A stretch of DNA of 8,856 nucleotides from Asaia bogorensis. GTDB taxonomy: Bacteria; Pseudomonadota; Alphaproteobacteria; Acetobacterales; Acetobacteraceae. The first letter of the stretch is position 1; each line of letters starts with the position of its first letter. The stretch covers positions 1-8,856 of the forward strand of contig CAMBXJ010000151.1 in the NCBI GenBank assembly GCA_945871455.1, read 5' to 3'. A model generated the notes under the pieces. The model was not told the origin of the DNA. It saw nothing but the letters and a program-made list of their open reading frames with translations, and ran no database searches. The position numbers were made by a program, and so were the translations under genes. Shown here piece after piece: positions 1 through 5,587 of this stretch.

Positions 1-923
1 TGTTCGAGGTCATCACCGCCGTCGCCTTCGACCTGTTTGCCGCCACGCCAGCCGATCTTTGCGTCCTGGAGGTCGGACTCGGGGGCAGGGGGGATGCGAC
101 GAACGTCACGCCACCCCCGGCGGCGTGCGCGATCACCTCGATCTCGCTGCATCACCGGGAGTTGCTGGGCGACACGCTGGCGGTGATCGCCCGCGAAAAA
201 GCCGGGATCATGAAGCCTGGCGTGCCCGTCGCGATCGGCGCGCAGCCGGCGGAGGTCGCGACGGTCCTGCGCGCGGAAGCCCAACGGGTTGGCGCGCCGA
301 TGGTGCTGCGCGGCCGGGACTGGGAGGTGGAGGCACGCATGGACGGTTTCCGCTTCAGCGACCGAAGGGGTGTGCTGGACCTACCTAAACCGTCATTGCC
401 CGGTGCGTTCCAGTTGGACAATGCCGGCATCGCCATGGCCGCTTTGCGTGCCTCGGGGTTGGCGATCGCGGCTGATGCGTTCGGGGCTGGTGTGGCGCGC
501 GCCGAGTGGCCCGCCCGGTTGCAGCGTCTGCATGGCCGCCTGGCGGGCGAACTGCCGCCGGACTGGGAGTTGTGGCTGGACGGCGGGCATAACCCGGGCG
601 CCGGCGTTGTGCTGGCGGAGCATCTGCTCGGCTGGTCGGATCGGCCGGTGCATCTGGTCGTGGGGATGAAGCAGGCGAAGGATTCGGCGGAGTTTCTGCG
701 TCCGTTGGTGCCGCTGGCGGCGACGCTGTGGGCGGTGTCGGAGCCGGGACAGCATGCGGCGCTGCCGGTTGAAGCGATCGTCGTGGCTTCGGGCGGCGTT
801 GCACGGGTGGGACCGACGGTGGTGGAGGCGCTGCGGGCGTTGCCTCGGGCGGGTGAGCCGGCTCGGGTGCTGATTTGTGGGAGTTTGTATTTGGCGGGGG
901 AAGTGTTGAAGGCGGAGGGGTAG
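1..923 (+). CDS. folC: Dihydrofolate synthase / folylpolyglutamate synthase, 3' part
   Basis: The reading frame is open from the left edge (first full codon at 3), so the start codon and the ATP-binding N-terminal part lie outside the window. FolC adds glutamate to dihydropteroate and to folates, using ATP, in the cytoplasm. The visible part begins in the central Mur-ligase domain: LEVGLGGRGDATNV (from about base 66) is the metal-binding loop, and LLGDTLAVIAREKAGIMKPG holds the lysine that is carbamylated in the family. The C-terminal domain shows LDGGHNPGAG (usual DGAHNP) and ends in ICGSLYLAGEVL, the normal FolC ending. The usual Asp-His pair before LLG reads His-His (bases 149-154); the metal-binding His is kept. 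The gene stops at TAG 921-923, directly at the edge of a large palindrome. Identity is secure; only the 5' end is missing. Confidence 0.95.
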   Translation, partial: FEVITAVAFDLFAATPADLCVLEVGLGGRGDATNVTPPPAACAITSISLHHRELLGDTLAVIAREKAGIMKPGVPVAIGAQPAEVATVLRAEAQRVGAPMVLRGRDWEVEARMDGFRFSDRRGVLDLPKPSLPGAFQLDNAGIAMAALRASGLAIAADAFGAGVARAEWPARLQRLHGRLAGELPPDWELWLDGGHNPGAGVVLAEHLLGWSDRPVHLVVGMKQAKDSAEFLRPLVPLAATLWAVSEPGQHAALPVEAIVVASGGVARVGPTVVEALRALPRAGEPARVLICGSLYLAGEVLKAEG

Positions 924-1160
924 GGCGGGGCTTCCGCCCCGGACCCCGACCAGGGCTTTGCCCTGGACCCACCAAAGGCGCGGCCTTTGGAATGCGATTC
1001 TTTTGGTGGGTTTGAGGATACGGCCCTATACGGACCCATCACCGTCCGTGCAGGGCCGTATCCTCAAACCCACCAATGGTCCGGGTTCCAAGGGCCGTCG
1101 CCCTTGGCGGGGTTCAGGGGCAGAGCCCCTGATCGGGGTTCGGGGCGGAAGCCCCGCCCT
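922..1160. repeat. Composite mirror-symmetric palindrome (REP/MITE-like)
   Basis: This element fills most of the 329-base gap between folC and rutE. The core is a 32-nt inverted repeat, 1004-1035 against 1044-1075, with two mismatches and an 8-base loop. Outside it, 922-992 and 1086-1160 are imperfect inverted copies of each other, and each holds three small hairpins. On the left these are 927-940 (GGGGC stem), 950-966 (CCAGGGC stem) and 972-990 (CCAAAGGC stem). On the right the same three follow in mirror order: 1088-1107, 1115-1131 and 1142-1155. No T-tract follows, so it is not a classic terminator, although it could stop or protect the folC transcript. It encodes no convincing protein. 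Similar dispersed palindromes are common in GC-rich alphaproteobacteria; whether this one is multicopy cannot be told from one window. Confidence 0.8.
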
Positions 1161-1168
1161 TCCACCCG

Positions 1169-1196
1169 TTGACGCAAACCACCACCGGTCTACGCT
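1169..1196 (+). promoter_or_regulatory. Putative sigma-70 promoter for rutE
   Basis: TTGACG at 1169-1174 and TACGCT at 1191-1196, spaced by 16 bases, lie just outside the palindrome and about 55 bases before the chosen rutE start. The -35 matches consensus at five of six positions; the -10 is weak. If real, it shows that the in-frame TTG at 1169 is a promoter element and not a start codon. Inferred from sequence only. Confidence 0.35.
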
Positions 1197-1252
1197 GCAT
1201 CGCACCATCCATGCCGACCACCCAGGCCGGCAAAGCAGTTCGGGAGTTGCTC

Positions 1253-1840
1253 ATGACGATCGATGCCAACGGACTAGACCTGCTTTTTCGCGAAGCCCGT
1301 TCGCACAACAAATGGCGCGACGAACCGGTTTCCGACGAGACCCTGCATGCGCTCTACGATCTTCTGAAATTCGGCCCGACCTCCGCCAATTGCTCGCCCG
1401 CCCGCTTCCTGTTCCTGCGCACCAAGGAAGCGAAGGAGCGGCTGGCCCCGGCACTTTCCTCCGGCAACCTGGCCAAGACGATGTCCGCCCCGGTCACCGC
1501 CATCGTCGCCTATGATCCGAAATTCTACGAGAAACTGCCGAAACTGTTCCCGCACAATGCCGACGCCGTCAGTTGGTTCACCAGCAACGACTCGCTGGCC
1601 GCCACCACGGCGTTCCGCAACGGCACGCTTCAAGGCGCCTATCTGATGCTGGCGGCGCGGTCCCTGGGCCTGGATGTCGGCGGGATGTCGGGCTTCGACA
1701 ATGCCAAGGTCGATCAGGAATTCCTGTCCGACAAGGGCTGGCGCTCCAACTTCCTGGTCAATATCGGTCACGGGGACCCGGAGGGATTGTTCAACCGCTC
1801 CCCCCGTCTCGACTTCGACGAGGCATGCGTTCTGCTGTGA
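1253..1840 (+). CDS. rutE: RutE-like malonic semialdehyde reductase / nitroreductase family
   Basis: 195 residues, almost the same length as E. coli RutE (196). RutE reduces malonic semialdehyde (or its peroxy/aminoacrylate-derived form) to 3-hydroxypropionate with NAD(P)H in pyrimidine breakdown; the fold is an FMN-dependent nitroreductase. Family stretches are clear: [11 protein letters not shown] (residues 16-26), [13 protein letters not shown] (40-52), [20 protein letters not shown] (67-86), [13 protein letters not shown] (119-131) and GMSGFD (144-149), ending in [13 protein letters not shown] 1253 was chosen because GGAG lies 6 bases upstream (1243-1246) and the protein then matches the family N-terminus; ATG 1211 and TTG 1169 are in frame but add unconserved sequence. 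No other rut genes are nearby, so the physiological substrate is uncertain and it may act as a general semialdehyde or nitro reductase. A terminator follows. Confidence 0.88.
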   Translation: MTIDANGLDLLFREARSHNKWRDEPVSDETLHALYDLLKFGPTSANCSPARFLFLRTKEAKERLAPALSSGNLAKTMSAPVTAIVAYDPKFYEKLPKLFPHNADAVSWFTSNDSLAATTAFRNGTLQGAYLMLAARSLGLDVGGMSGFDNAKVDQEFLSDKGWRSNFLVNIGHGDPEGLFNRSPRLDFDEACVLL

Positions 1841-1853
1841 GATGTCGCGCAAC

Positions 1854-1909
1854 ACGGGTTCGACGCGGTCCGGCGGCTTTTGCCACCCGGATCGCCGCGA
1901 CCCGTTTCT
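1854..1909 (+). terminator. Hairpin terminator after rutE
   Basis: A three-part stem: ACGGGT (1854-1859) pairs with ACCCGT (1900-1905), CGCGG (1864-1868) with CCGCG (1895-1899), and CCGG (1870-1873) with CCGG (1887-1890). It is followed by TTCT. It begins 13 bases after the rutE stop and ends about 20 bases before tsaB, so rutE is probably a separate unit from tsaB-rimI. The T-run is short, so strength is uncertain. Confidence 0.6.
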
Positions 1910-1929
1910 GACCGCAACCGCCCTCCCCC

Positions 1930-2589
1930 ATGCGAATCCTCGCCGTCGATGCCGCGCTCGGCCGCTGTTCCGCCTCCGTGGTGGTCGATGGGCACCTGAT
2001 CGCGGCGCGTTCCGGCGATGAAACCCGCGGCCAGGCCGCGATCCTGGCGACGATGGCGGATGATGTGCTGAATGAAGCGGCGCTCACCGCGCTCGATCTC
2101 GATCTTGTCGCGGTGACGGTGGGGCCTGGCAGTTTCACCGGTATTCGCGCCGCGCTGGCCCTGGCGCAGGGAATCGGGATCGGTGCCGGCAAGCCCGTCG
2201 TTGGGGTGACGGTGGCGGAGGCCCTGGCAAGCTCGCTGCCCGACCTGGGACGTCGCGTGCTGTGGACGGCGATCGACAGCCGCCGCGGCAGGGTCTTCCT
2301 GGACCGAGGCACCGGCATGGAAGCGCATTTGCTGGATGACCTGCCAACCCCCGACCGACCCGTCGCGGTTGCCGGGGACGCGGCCATCGCGGTCGCGGCC
2401 CGATTGGCGGCCCGAGATATCAATGTCATGCTGACCGACGCGCGCCGCCCCTTTGGCCGGCATATCGCCCTGGTCGCGGCCCGCCGCCTGGCCGGGGATT
2501 TGCCGCCATGCGCGGCCGAACCGCTCTATGTCGACGCGCCGGAAGCCCGCCTGCCGTCGGCCGGTCAACGGCCACCGCCGCTTTCATGA
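1930..2589 (+). CDS. tsaB: tRNA N6-threonylcarbamoyladenosine biosynthesis protein TsaB
   Basis: 219 residues, an ASKHA-fold protein that partners TsaD and TsaE in making t6A at position 37 of ANN-decoding tRNAs. It starts with MRILAVDAA, the normal nucleotide-fold strand. It carries the family signature GPGSFTGIR (residues 65-73), then a second conserved stretch IDSRRGRVF (115-123) and the closing PLYVDAPEARLP motif (198-209). TsaB is thought to be a non-catalytic dimer partner of TsaD. ATG 1930 gives exactly the family N-terminus, but the bases before it are pyrimidine-rich (ACCGCCCTCCCCC) with no Shine-Dalgarno sequence, so translation may be leaderless or SD-independent. The stop overlaps the rimI start (ATGA, 2586-2589), which indicates translational coupling. 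tsaB-rimI pairing is common across bacteria. Confidence 0.95.
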   Translation: MRILAVDAALGRCSASVVVDGHLIAARSGDETRGQAAILATMADDVLNEAALTALDLDLVAVTVGPGSFTGIRAALALAQGIGIGAGKPVVGVTVAEALASSLPDLGRRVLWTAIDSRRGRVFLDRGTGMEAHLLDDLPTPDRPVAVAGDAAIAVAARLAARDINVMLTDARRPFGRHIALVAARRLAGDLPPCAAEPLYVDAPEARLPSAGQRPPPLS

Positions 2590-3089
2590 ACGCGCCCGAC
2601 CCGGCGGGACGCAAGAGCGATGAACCCGAAGCCGCGGGGGTGGCTGGTGTCGCCTCGGCCCTTCCGACCCATGCCGAAGCCCTGGCGGTGATCCACGGCC
2701 TGTCGTTTTCCGCCGCCGACGCCTGGAGCGCCAACGTCATCGGGCTGCAACTCGGCCTTCCGAACGTGTTCGGCCTCTATGATCCTCGCGGTGCCATGGT
2801 CCTGGTCCGGGTGGTCGCCGACGAATCGGAAATCCTGACGATCGCCGTCATCCCGGCATTGCGGCGCCAAGGCATCGCGCGGACGTTGCTGGACCTGGCG
2901 ATGGACCGTGCGCGGGCTATGGGTGCCCGGATGATGTTCCTGGAGGTCGCGGTGTCGAATCGCGCCGCGCAGGCGCTGTATGACCGGGCCGGATTTCGCC
3001 GGGTCGGGCGGCGGGCGCGCTATTATCCCGGCGGCGCCGACGCCCTGGTGCTGCGGGCCGACCTGACCGGACTTGAGGAACCTTGCTGA
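2586..3089 (+). CDS. rimI: RimI-type protein N-alpha-acetyltransferase (GNAT)
   Basis: 167 residues. RimI transfers acetyl from acetyl-CoA to protein N-termini; ribosomal protein S18 is the known target in E. coli. The GNAT fold is complete: RVVADESEILTIAVIP (residues 75-90) is the substrate/beta-4 stretch typical of RimI, RRQGIA (93-98) is the acetyl-CoA pyrophosphate loop, FLEVAVSN (118-125) is the beta-5 strand, and ALYDRAGF (130-137) with RARYY (143-147) is the C-terminal signature. About 25 residues at the N-terminus are low-complexity and not conserved in the family as I know it. ATG 2586 overlaps the tsaB stop by four bases and is the natural start; in-frame codons further upstream lie inside tsaB. 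The gene is convergent with the TusA-family gene, whose end is 38 bases away. Confidence 0.93.
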   Translation: MNAPDPAGRKSDEPEAAGVAGVASALPTHAEALAVIHGLSFSAADAWSANVIGLQLGLPNVFGLYDPRGAMVLVRVVADESEILTIAVIPALRRQGIARTLLDLAMDRARAMGARMMFLEVAVSNRAAQALYDRAGFRRVGRRARYYPGGADALVLRADLTGLEEPC

Positions 3090-3127
3090 TACCGGATCGA
3101 CCTTCGCGGTAACCCGGTGGCGCCCGG

Positions 3128-3373
3128 CTACCCGCCGCGGCGCAGCAACAGCAACGAAACCCCGTCGTCCCCGGTTTCCAGGTTCAGGACTTCATGCCCC
3201 TGGTCCCTGGCGGTGCGCGGCACGTTGCGCAGGGGCTCCTCGCCCTTCAGGCGGACAAGCAGTGTCTGCCCAGGGGTCATTCCATCCAAAGCGAGGCGGG
3301 TGCGCACGAAGGTCATCGGGCAAAGCTCCCGTGTAATGTCAAGTTCCCGGTCGGCACCTTGCGCGATTGTCAT
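3128..3373 (-). CDS. TusA-family sulfurtransferase-like protein
   Basis: 81 residues, the normal TusA size. TusA-family proteins carry sulfur as a persulfide on a conserved Cys, in tRNA thiolation, molybdenum cofactor synthesis or sulfur oxidation. The hallmark is present: LDITRELCPMTFVRTRLALD (residues 11-30), with Cys18-Pro19 at the start of the first helix, followed by GQTLLVRLKGEEPLRNVP and GHEVLNLE (59-66). It has CPMT, not the CPxP seen in E. coli TusA, so it belongs to a side branch and its exact role is not predictable; I therefore give no symbol. ATG 3373 is preceded on the minus strand by AAAGGGG (3389-3383) at 9 bases. The gene is divergent from mucR across 93 bases and could be co-regulated with it. 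It stops at TAG 3130-3128. Confidence 0.85.
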   Translation of the reverse strand: MTIAQGADRELDITRELCPMTFVRTRLALDGMTPGQTLLVRLKGEEPLRNVPRTARDQGHEVLNLETGDDGVSLLLLRRGG

Positions 3374-3406
3374 GATCGCGAACCCCTTTCTGTTTCAGAA
3401 TATCCA

Positions 3407-3436
3407 TTGCGAAGCGGTCAGTTGCCTCTGTATATT
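3407..3436 (+). promoter_or_regulatory. Putative sigma-70 promoter of mucR
   Basis: TTGCGA (3407-3412) and TATATT (3431-3436) are separated by 18 bases, and the second element lies about 30 bases before the mucR ATG. The surrounding 60 bases (3391-3450) are 40 percent GC by hand count, far below the coding regions nearby. Both elements are seen directly; promoter activity is inferred. Confidence 0.5.
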
Positions 3437-3446
3437 CTTTAAGAAT
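3434..3446. promoter_or_regulatory. Palindrome over the mucR -10, possible operator
   Basis: ATTCTT-T-AAGAAT is a perfect 6+6 dyad with one central base; it overlaps the -10 hexamer and the likely transcription start. A wider AGAATAT (3397-3403) / ATATTCT (3432-3438) inverted pair brackets the promoter. MucR proteins are known to bind AT-rich DNA and to repress their own genes, so this is a plausible autoregulatory site; no binding is shown here. Confidence 0.4.
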
Positions 3447-3466
3447 CCATACAGAAAGGGATCGCG

Positions 3467-3883
3467 ATGACCGATATCGTGTCCGATACCAATATCCTTG
3501 AACTGACCGCCCGGATTGTCTCGGCTCATGTATCCAATAATGCCGTGGCCGTCGATTCTCTGCCTGCGTTGATACAGGACGTCTACAACGCCCTGACAAG
3601 CATTACCGCCGAACCGGTGCAGGAGGAGAAGCCGCAACCCGCGGTGCCGATCAAGAAGTCCGTCTTCGGCGACTACATCGTCTGTCTGGAAGATGGGAAG
3701 CAGATGAAGATGCTCAAGCGGCATCTGAAAACCGCCTACGGCATGACTCCGGATCAGTATCGGGAACGTTGGGGCCTGGACGCGAATTATCCCATGGTCG
3801 CGCCGAACTATGCCGCGAGACGGTCCGCGCTCGCCAAGGAGATCGGTCTGGGCACCAAGGCCAATACCGGCAGAGGCGGCTGA
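3467..3883 (+). CDS. mucR: MucR/Ros family transcriptional regulator
   Basis: 138 residues, usual for the family. MucR/Ros proteins are nucleoid-associated global regulators of exopolysaccharide, motility, virulence or cell-cycle genes, binding AT-rich DNA. The N-terminal half (1-45) is the helical oligomerisation region, followed by a flexible Glu/Pro linker (49-62). The DNA-binding domain starts at SVFGDYIVCLEDGKQMKMLK (65-84) and runs through RHLKTAYGMTPDQYRERWGL (85-104) to YPMVAPNYAARRSALAKEIG (108-127). The zinc-finger positions read Cys73, Asp76, His86 and Tyr91 with exact Ros spacing (x2, x9, x4), so two of four classic ligands are replaced; zinc-independent members with such changes are known. 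ATG 3467 has AAAGGG (3455-3460) at 6 bases. It may repress itself and the divergent TusA gene. Identity is firm; the regulon is unknown. Confidence 0.93.
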   Translation: MTDIVSDTNILELTARIVSAHVSNNAVAVDSLPALIQDVYNALTSITAEPVQEEKPQPAVPIKKSVFGDYIVCLEDGKQMKMLKRHLKTAYGMTPDQYRERWGLDANYPMVAPNYAARRSALAKEIGLGTKANTGRGG

Positions 3884-3884
3884 T

Positions 3885-3943
3885 CAGGGGCAACTGTCAG
3901 CGGCGTCCCCCGGGCGGCGCGCCCATCCACGCGGGTGCCCCTG
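3885..3943 (+). terminator. Possible hairpin terminator after mucR
   Basis: CAGGGGCA (3885-3892) pairs perfectly with TGCCCCTG (3936-3943), enclosing a GC-rich inner dyad around GGGCGGCGCGCCC. It begins right after the mucR stop. There is no T-tract, so it may act with Rho or merely protect the 3' end. Confidence 0.4.
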
Positions 3944-4184
3944 GGATGTCGTTTGGCCTGAAGCGAGCCTAAGCAGACCGGTCTTAAAGCGTGCCGATCC
4001 AGGGCGCAGTGCTGTTGCGCATACGGGTGTTCGTTATATCGACATTGGACAGCGCGGCCCCTGATCGGCTACGCAACCGCATACGCCCCCGGACAGGGCC
4101 GTGGGCGCGCTGCTCGGCCTTTTGGGGCCGAGAGCTGCTTCCCGGTCCTCCGGGCCGGAAGAACGGTTGTTGGCAAGGAATCCG
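3944..4184. other. Intergenic region and leader before fur
   Basis: Together with the hairpin after mucR this makes a 301-base gap. It contains a perfect 10-base palindrome AGACCGGTCT (3975-3984) and an AT-rich spot, TTATATC (4034-4040), that could serve as a -10 and sits inside an imperfect TGT..ACA dyad (4028-4044), but no good -35 is present. Two hairpins then lie in the probable fur leader: CTCGGCC/GGCCGAG (4113-4119 / 4126-4132) and CCCGG/CCGGG (4141-4145 / 4150-4154). No protein, tRNA or known riboswitch is recognised. Confidence 0.35.
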
Positions 4185-4724
4185 ATGGAAACGCGCATCG
4201 AGCGTCTGTGCGTCGAACGGGGCCTGAGATTGACAGGGCAGCGCCGGATCATCGCGCGTGTCCTCTCCGAGTCGAGCGATCATCCGGATGTGGAGGAGCT
4301 CTACCGACGCGCGGTGGGGCTCGACCCACGGATTTCGATCGCGACGGTGTATCGGACGGTCCGGTTATTTGAGGAAAAAGGCATCCTGGAAAGGCGCGAT
4401 TTCGGTGGCGGGCGGGCGCGCTACGAGGCGACCGAGGATGGCGGCCACCACTACCATTTGATCGACGTCGACACCGGCAAGGTGATCGAATTCCAGGACG
4501 CCGAGCACGATCAGTTGATGCAGTTGATCGCGACGCGGCTCGGGTTCGATCTGGTGTCGCTGAGGCTGGAACTGTTCGGGCGTCGTCGGGATACGACGCG
4601 GGATCGTCCGGTGCGGGATACGACGCGGGATCGTGCGGTGCGCGACGCGACGCGGGATCGTGCATCGCGGGATGCTGCGCGGGACCACCCTGCCGTCGAA
4701 GCCACCGACGGCAGGATATGCTGA
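4185..4724 (+). CDS. fur: Fur family metal-dependent regulator with repeat tail
   Basis: 179 residues; typical Fur proteins are about 140-150, and the excess is a C-terminal repeat tail. Fur binds Fe(II) (or Mn(II) in Mur-type alphaproteobacterial members) and represses uptake genes. The winged helix is normal: RGLRLTGQRRIIARVL (12-27) and ISIATVYRTVRLFEEKGI (50-67). The dimerisation domain has HHYHLIDVDTGKVIEF (88-103). Ligands of the main sensing site are kept: His33, Glu81, His89, His91, Glu102. The second site appears lost: the Asp of HHDH is Tyr90, the Glu of the following helix is Asp109, and the usual His before the last strand is Leu126. The CxxC zinc pair is absent, as is usual in this class. 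Residues 135-170 are four 9-residue Arg/Asp-rich repeats. ATG 4185 has AAGGAA 4 bases upstream. The end overlaps olsB. Confidence 0.92.
   Translation: METRIERLCVERGLRLTGQRRIIARVLSESSDHPDVEELYRRAVGLDPRISIATVYRTVRLFEEKGILERRDFGGGRARYEATEDGGHHYHLIDVDTGKVIEFQDAEHDQLMQLIATRLGFDLVSLRLELFGRRRDTTRDRPVRDTTRDRAVRDATRDRASRDAARDHPAVEATDGRIC
4587..4694 (+). repeat. Four in-frame 27-nt tandem repeats in fur
   Basis: Units lie at 4587-4613, 4614-4640, 4641-4667 and 4668-4694. They encode RDTTRDRPV, RDTTRDRAV, RDATRDRAS and RDAARDHPA. Units 1 and 2 differ at one base; units 3 and 4 are progressively diverged. All are in the fur frame, and the 27-base length preserves the frame when the unit number changes. 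The array lies after the last conserved Fur strand, so it adds a charged tail of unknown role. Confidence 0.9.
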
Positions 4725-5545
4725 TGAGCGCGGAAGGCGACGCCGGCATGCCCTTCCCGGAATTGCGCGCCGGCAATCAGGGTGTCCGAATCGCGGTCAC
4801 CGCCGATGAGATCGACGCCGTTCAGGCGCTGCGCTACCGCATCTTTTACGATGAGATGGGTGCCAGGCCCGACGCCGAGACCGCGGTCACCCACCGAGAC
4901 CGTGATCCGTACGATAGCGTCGCCGATCATTTGCTCGTGATCGACCACGACCTGGGATCCGGCCCGGAAGGGGTGGTCGGGACCTATCGCCTGATCCGTC
5001 GAGATGCGGCTCGGCGCCTGGGGCAGTTCTACTCGGCCGACGAATACGACATCAGCAAGCTGGAGGCGTTCGACGGGGGGCTGCTGGAACTCGGCCGGTC
5101 TTGCGTGGACGCCGCGTATCGCGGTCGCACGGCCATGCAACTGCTCTGGCGCGGCATCGCGGCCTATGTCTTCCACTACAAGATCGACCTGATGTTCGGC
5201 TGCGCCAGCCTGCCGGGGACCGATCCCGACGCACTGGCCGACGAACTGACCTATCTCTACTACAACCATCTGGCGCCTCCGCCTTTGCGTCCTCGCGCCC
5301 TGCCGCATCGCTATATCGAAATGCGGCGGCGGGACCCGGAGGAGATCGACCGCCGCCGCTCGCTCGCGCGTCTGCCGCCCTTGATCAAGGGGTATCTGCG
5401 GCTGGGCGGATTTGTCGGTGACGGCGCCGTGATCGACCCGCAATTCAACACAACCGATGTCGCCGTGGTCGTGAAAACCGACCTGGTGACGGACAAATAC
5501 TACCGCCATTACGAGCGCCAGCAGTCCGAGACGCCGGATCCCTGA
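4724..5545 (+). CDS. olsB: OlsB-like L-ornithine N-alpha-acyltransferase (GNAT)
   Basis: 273 residues. The family transfers a 3-hydroxyacyl chain from ACP to the alpha-amino group of ornithine, the first step of ornithine-lipid synthesis at the inner membrane. Family blocks seen: LRYRIFYDEMGA (36-47), DPYDSVADHLLVID (61-74), GTYRLIR (86-92), GQFYSADEYDISKL (100-113), LELGRSCVDAAYRGRTAMQL (121-140), FGCASLPGTDP (158-168) and GYLRLGGFVGDGAVIDPQFN (223-242). The start is ATG 4724, which shares bases with the fur TGA (TGATG) and has AGGA at 7 bases; ATG 4718 is two codons earlier but too close to that SD. Coupling with fur suggests iron-linked expression. The partner OlsA/PlsC acyltransferase is not in the window. 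Related GNAT proteins are often labelled hemolysin-like, so the ornithine specificity is by family resemblance only. Confidence 0.8.
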   Translation: MSAEGDAGMPFPELRAGNQGVRIAVTADEIDAVQALRYRIFYDEMGARPDAETAVTHRDRDPYDSVADHLLVIDHDLGSGPEGVVGTYRLIRRDAARRLGQFYSADEYDISKLEAFDGGLLELGRSCVDAAYRGRTAMQLLWRGIAAYVFHYKIDLMFGCASLPGTDPDALADELTYLYYNHLAPPPLRPRALPHRYIEMRRRDPEEIDRRRSLARLPPLIKGYLRLGGFVGDGAVIDPQFNTTDVAVVVKTDLVTDKYYRHYERQQSETPDP

Positions 5546-5587
5546 TCCGGTGCGGACGCGGAGCGGCTTTGTCGTGGTGACGAACGC

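Noticed and set aside
152..1042. Long open frame on the minus strand opposite folC
   Set aside because: It is the antisense of a clear folC, has a Ser/Pro/Arg-rich composition typical of GC-rich shadow frames, and runs into the palindrome.
922..1160. Palindrome as a CRISPR array or rho-independent terminator
   Set aside because: There are no regularly spaced identical direct repeats and no T-tract; the symmetry is inverted, not tandem.
4101..4184. GTG 4101 as the fur start
   Set aside because: It would translate the leader hairpins into unconserved sequence; ATG 4185 has a good SD and gives the normal Fur N-terminus.
4511..5509. 332-codon minus-strand open frame opposite fur and olsB
   Set aside because: Shadow of two well-recognised genes; it contains the reversed fur repeats and no family motif.
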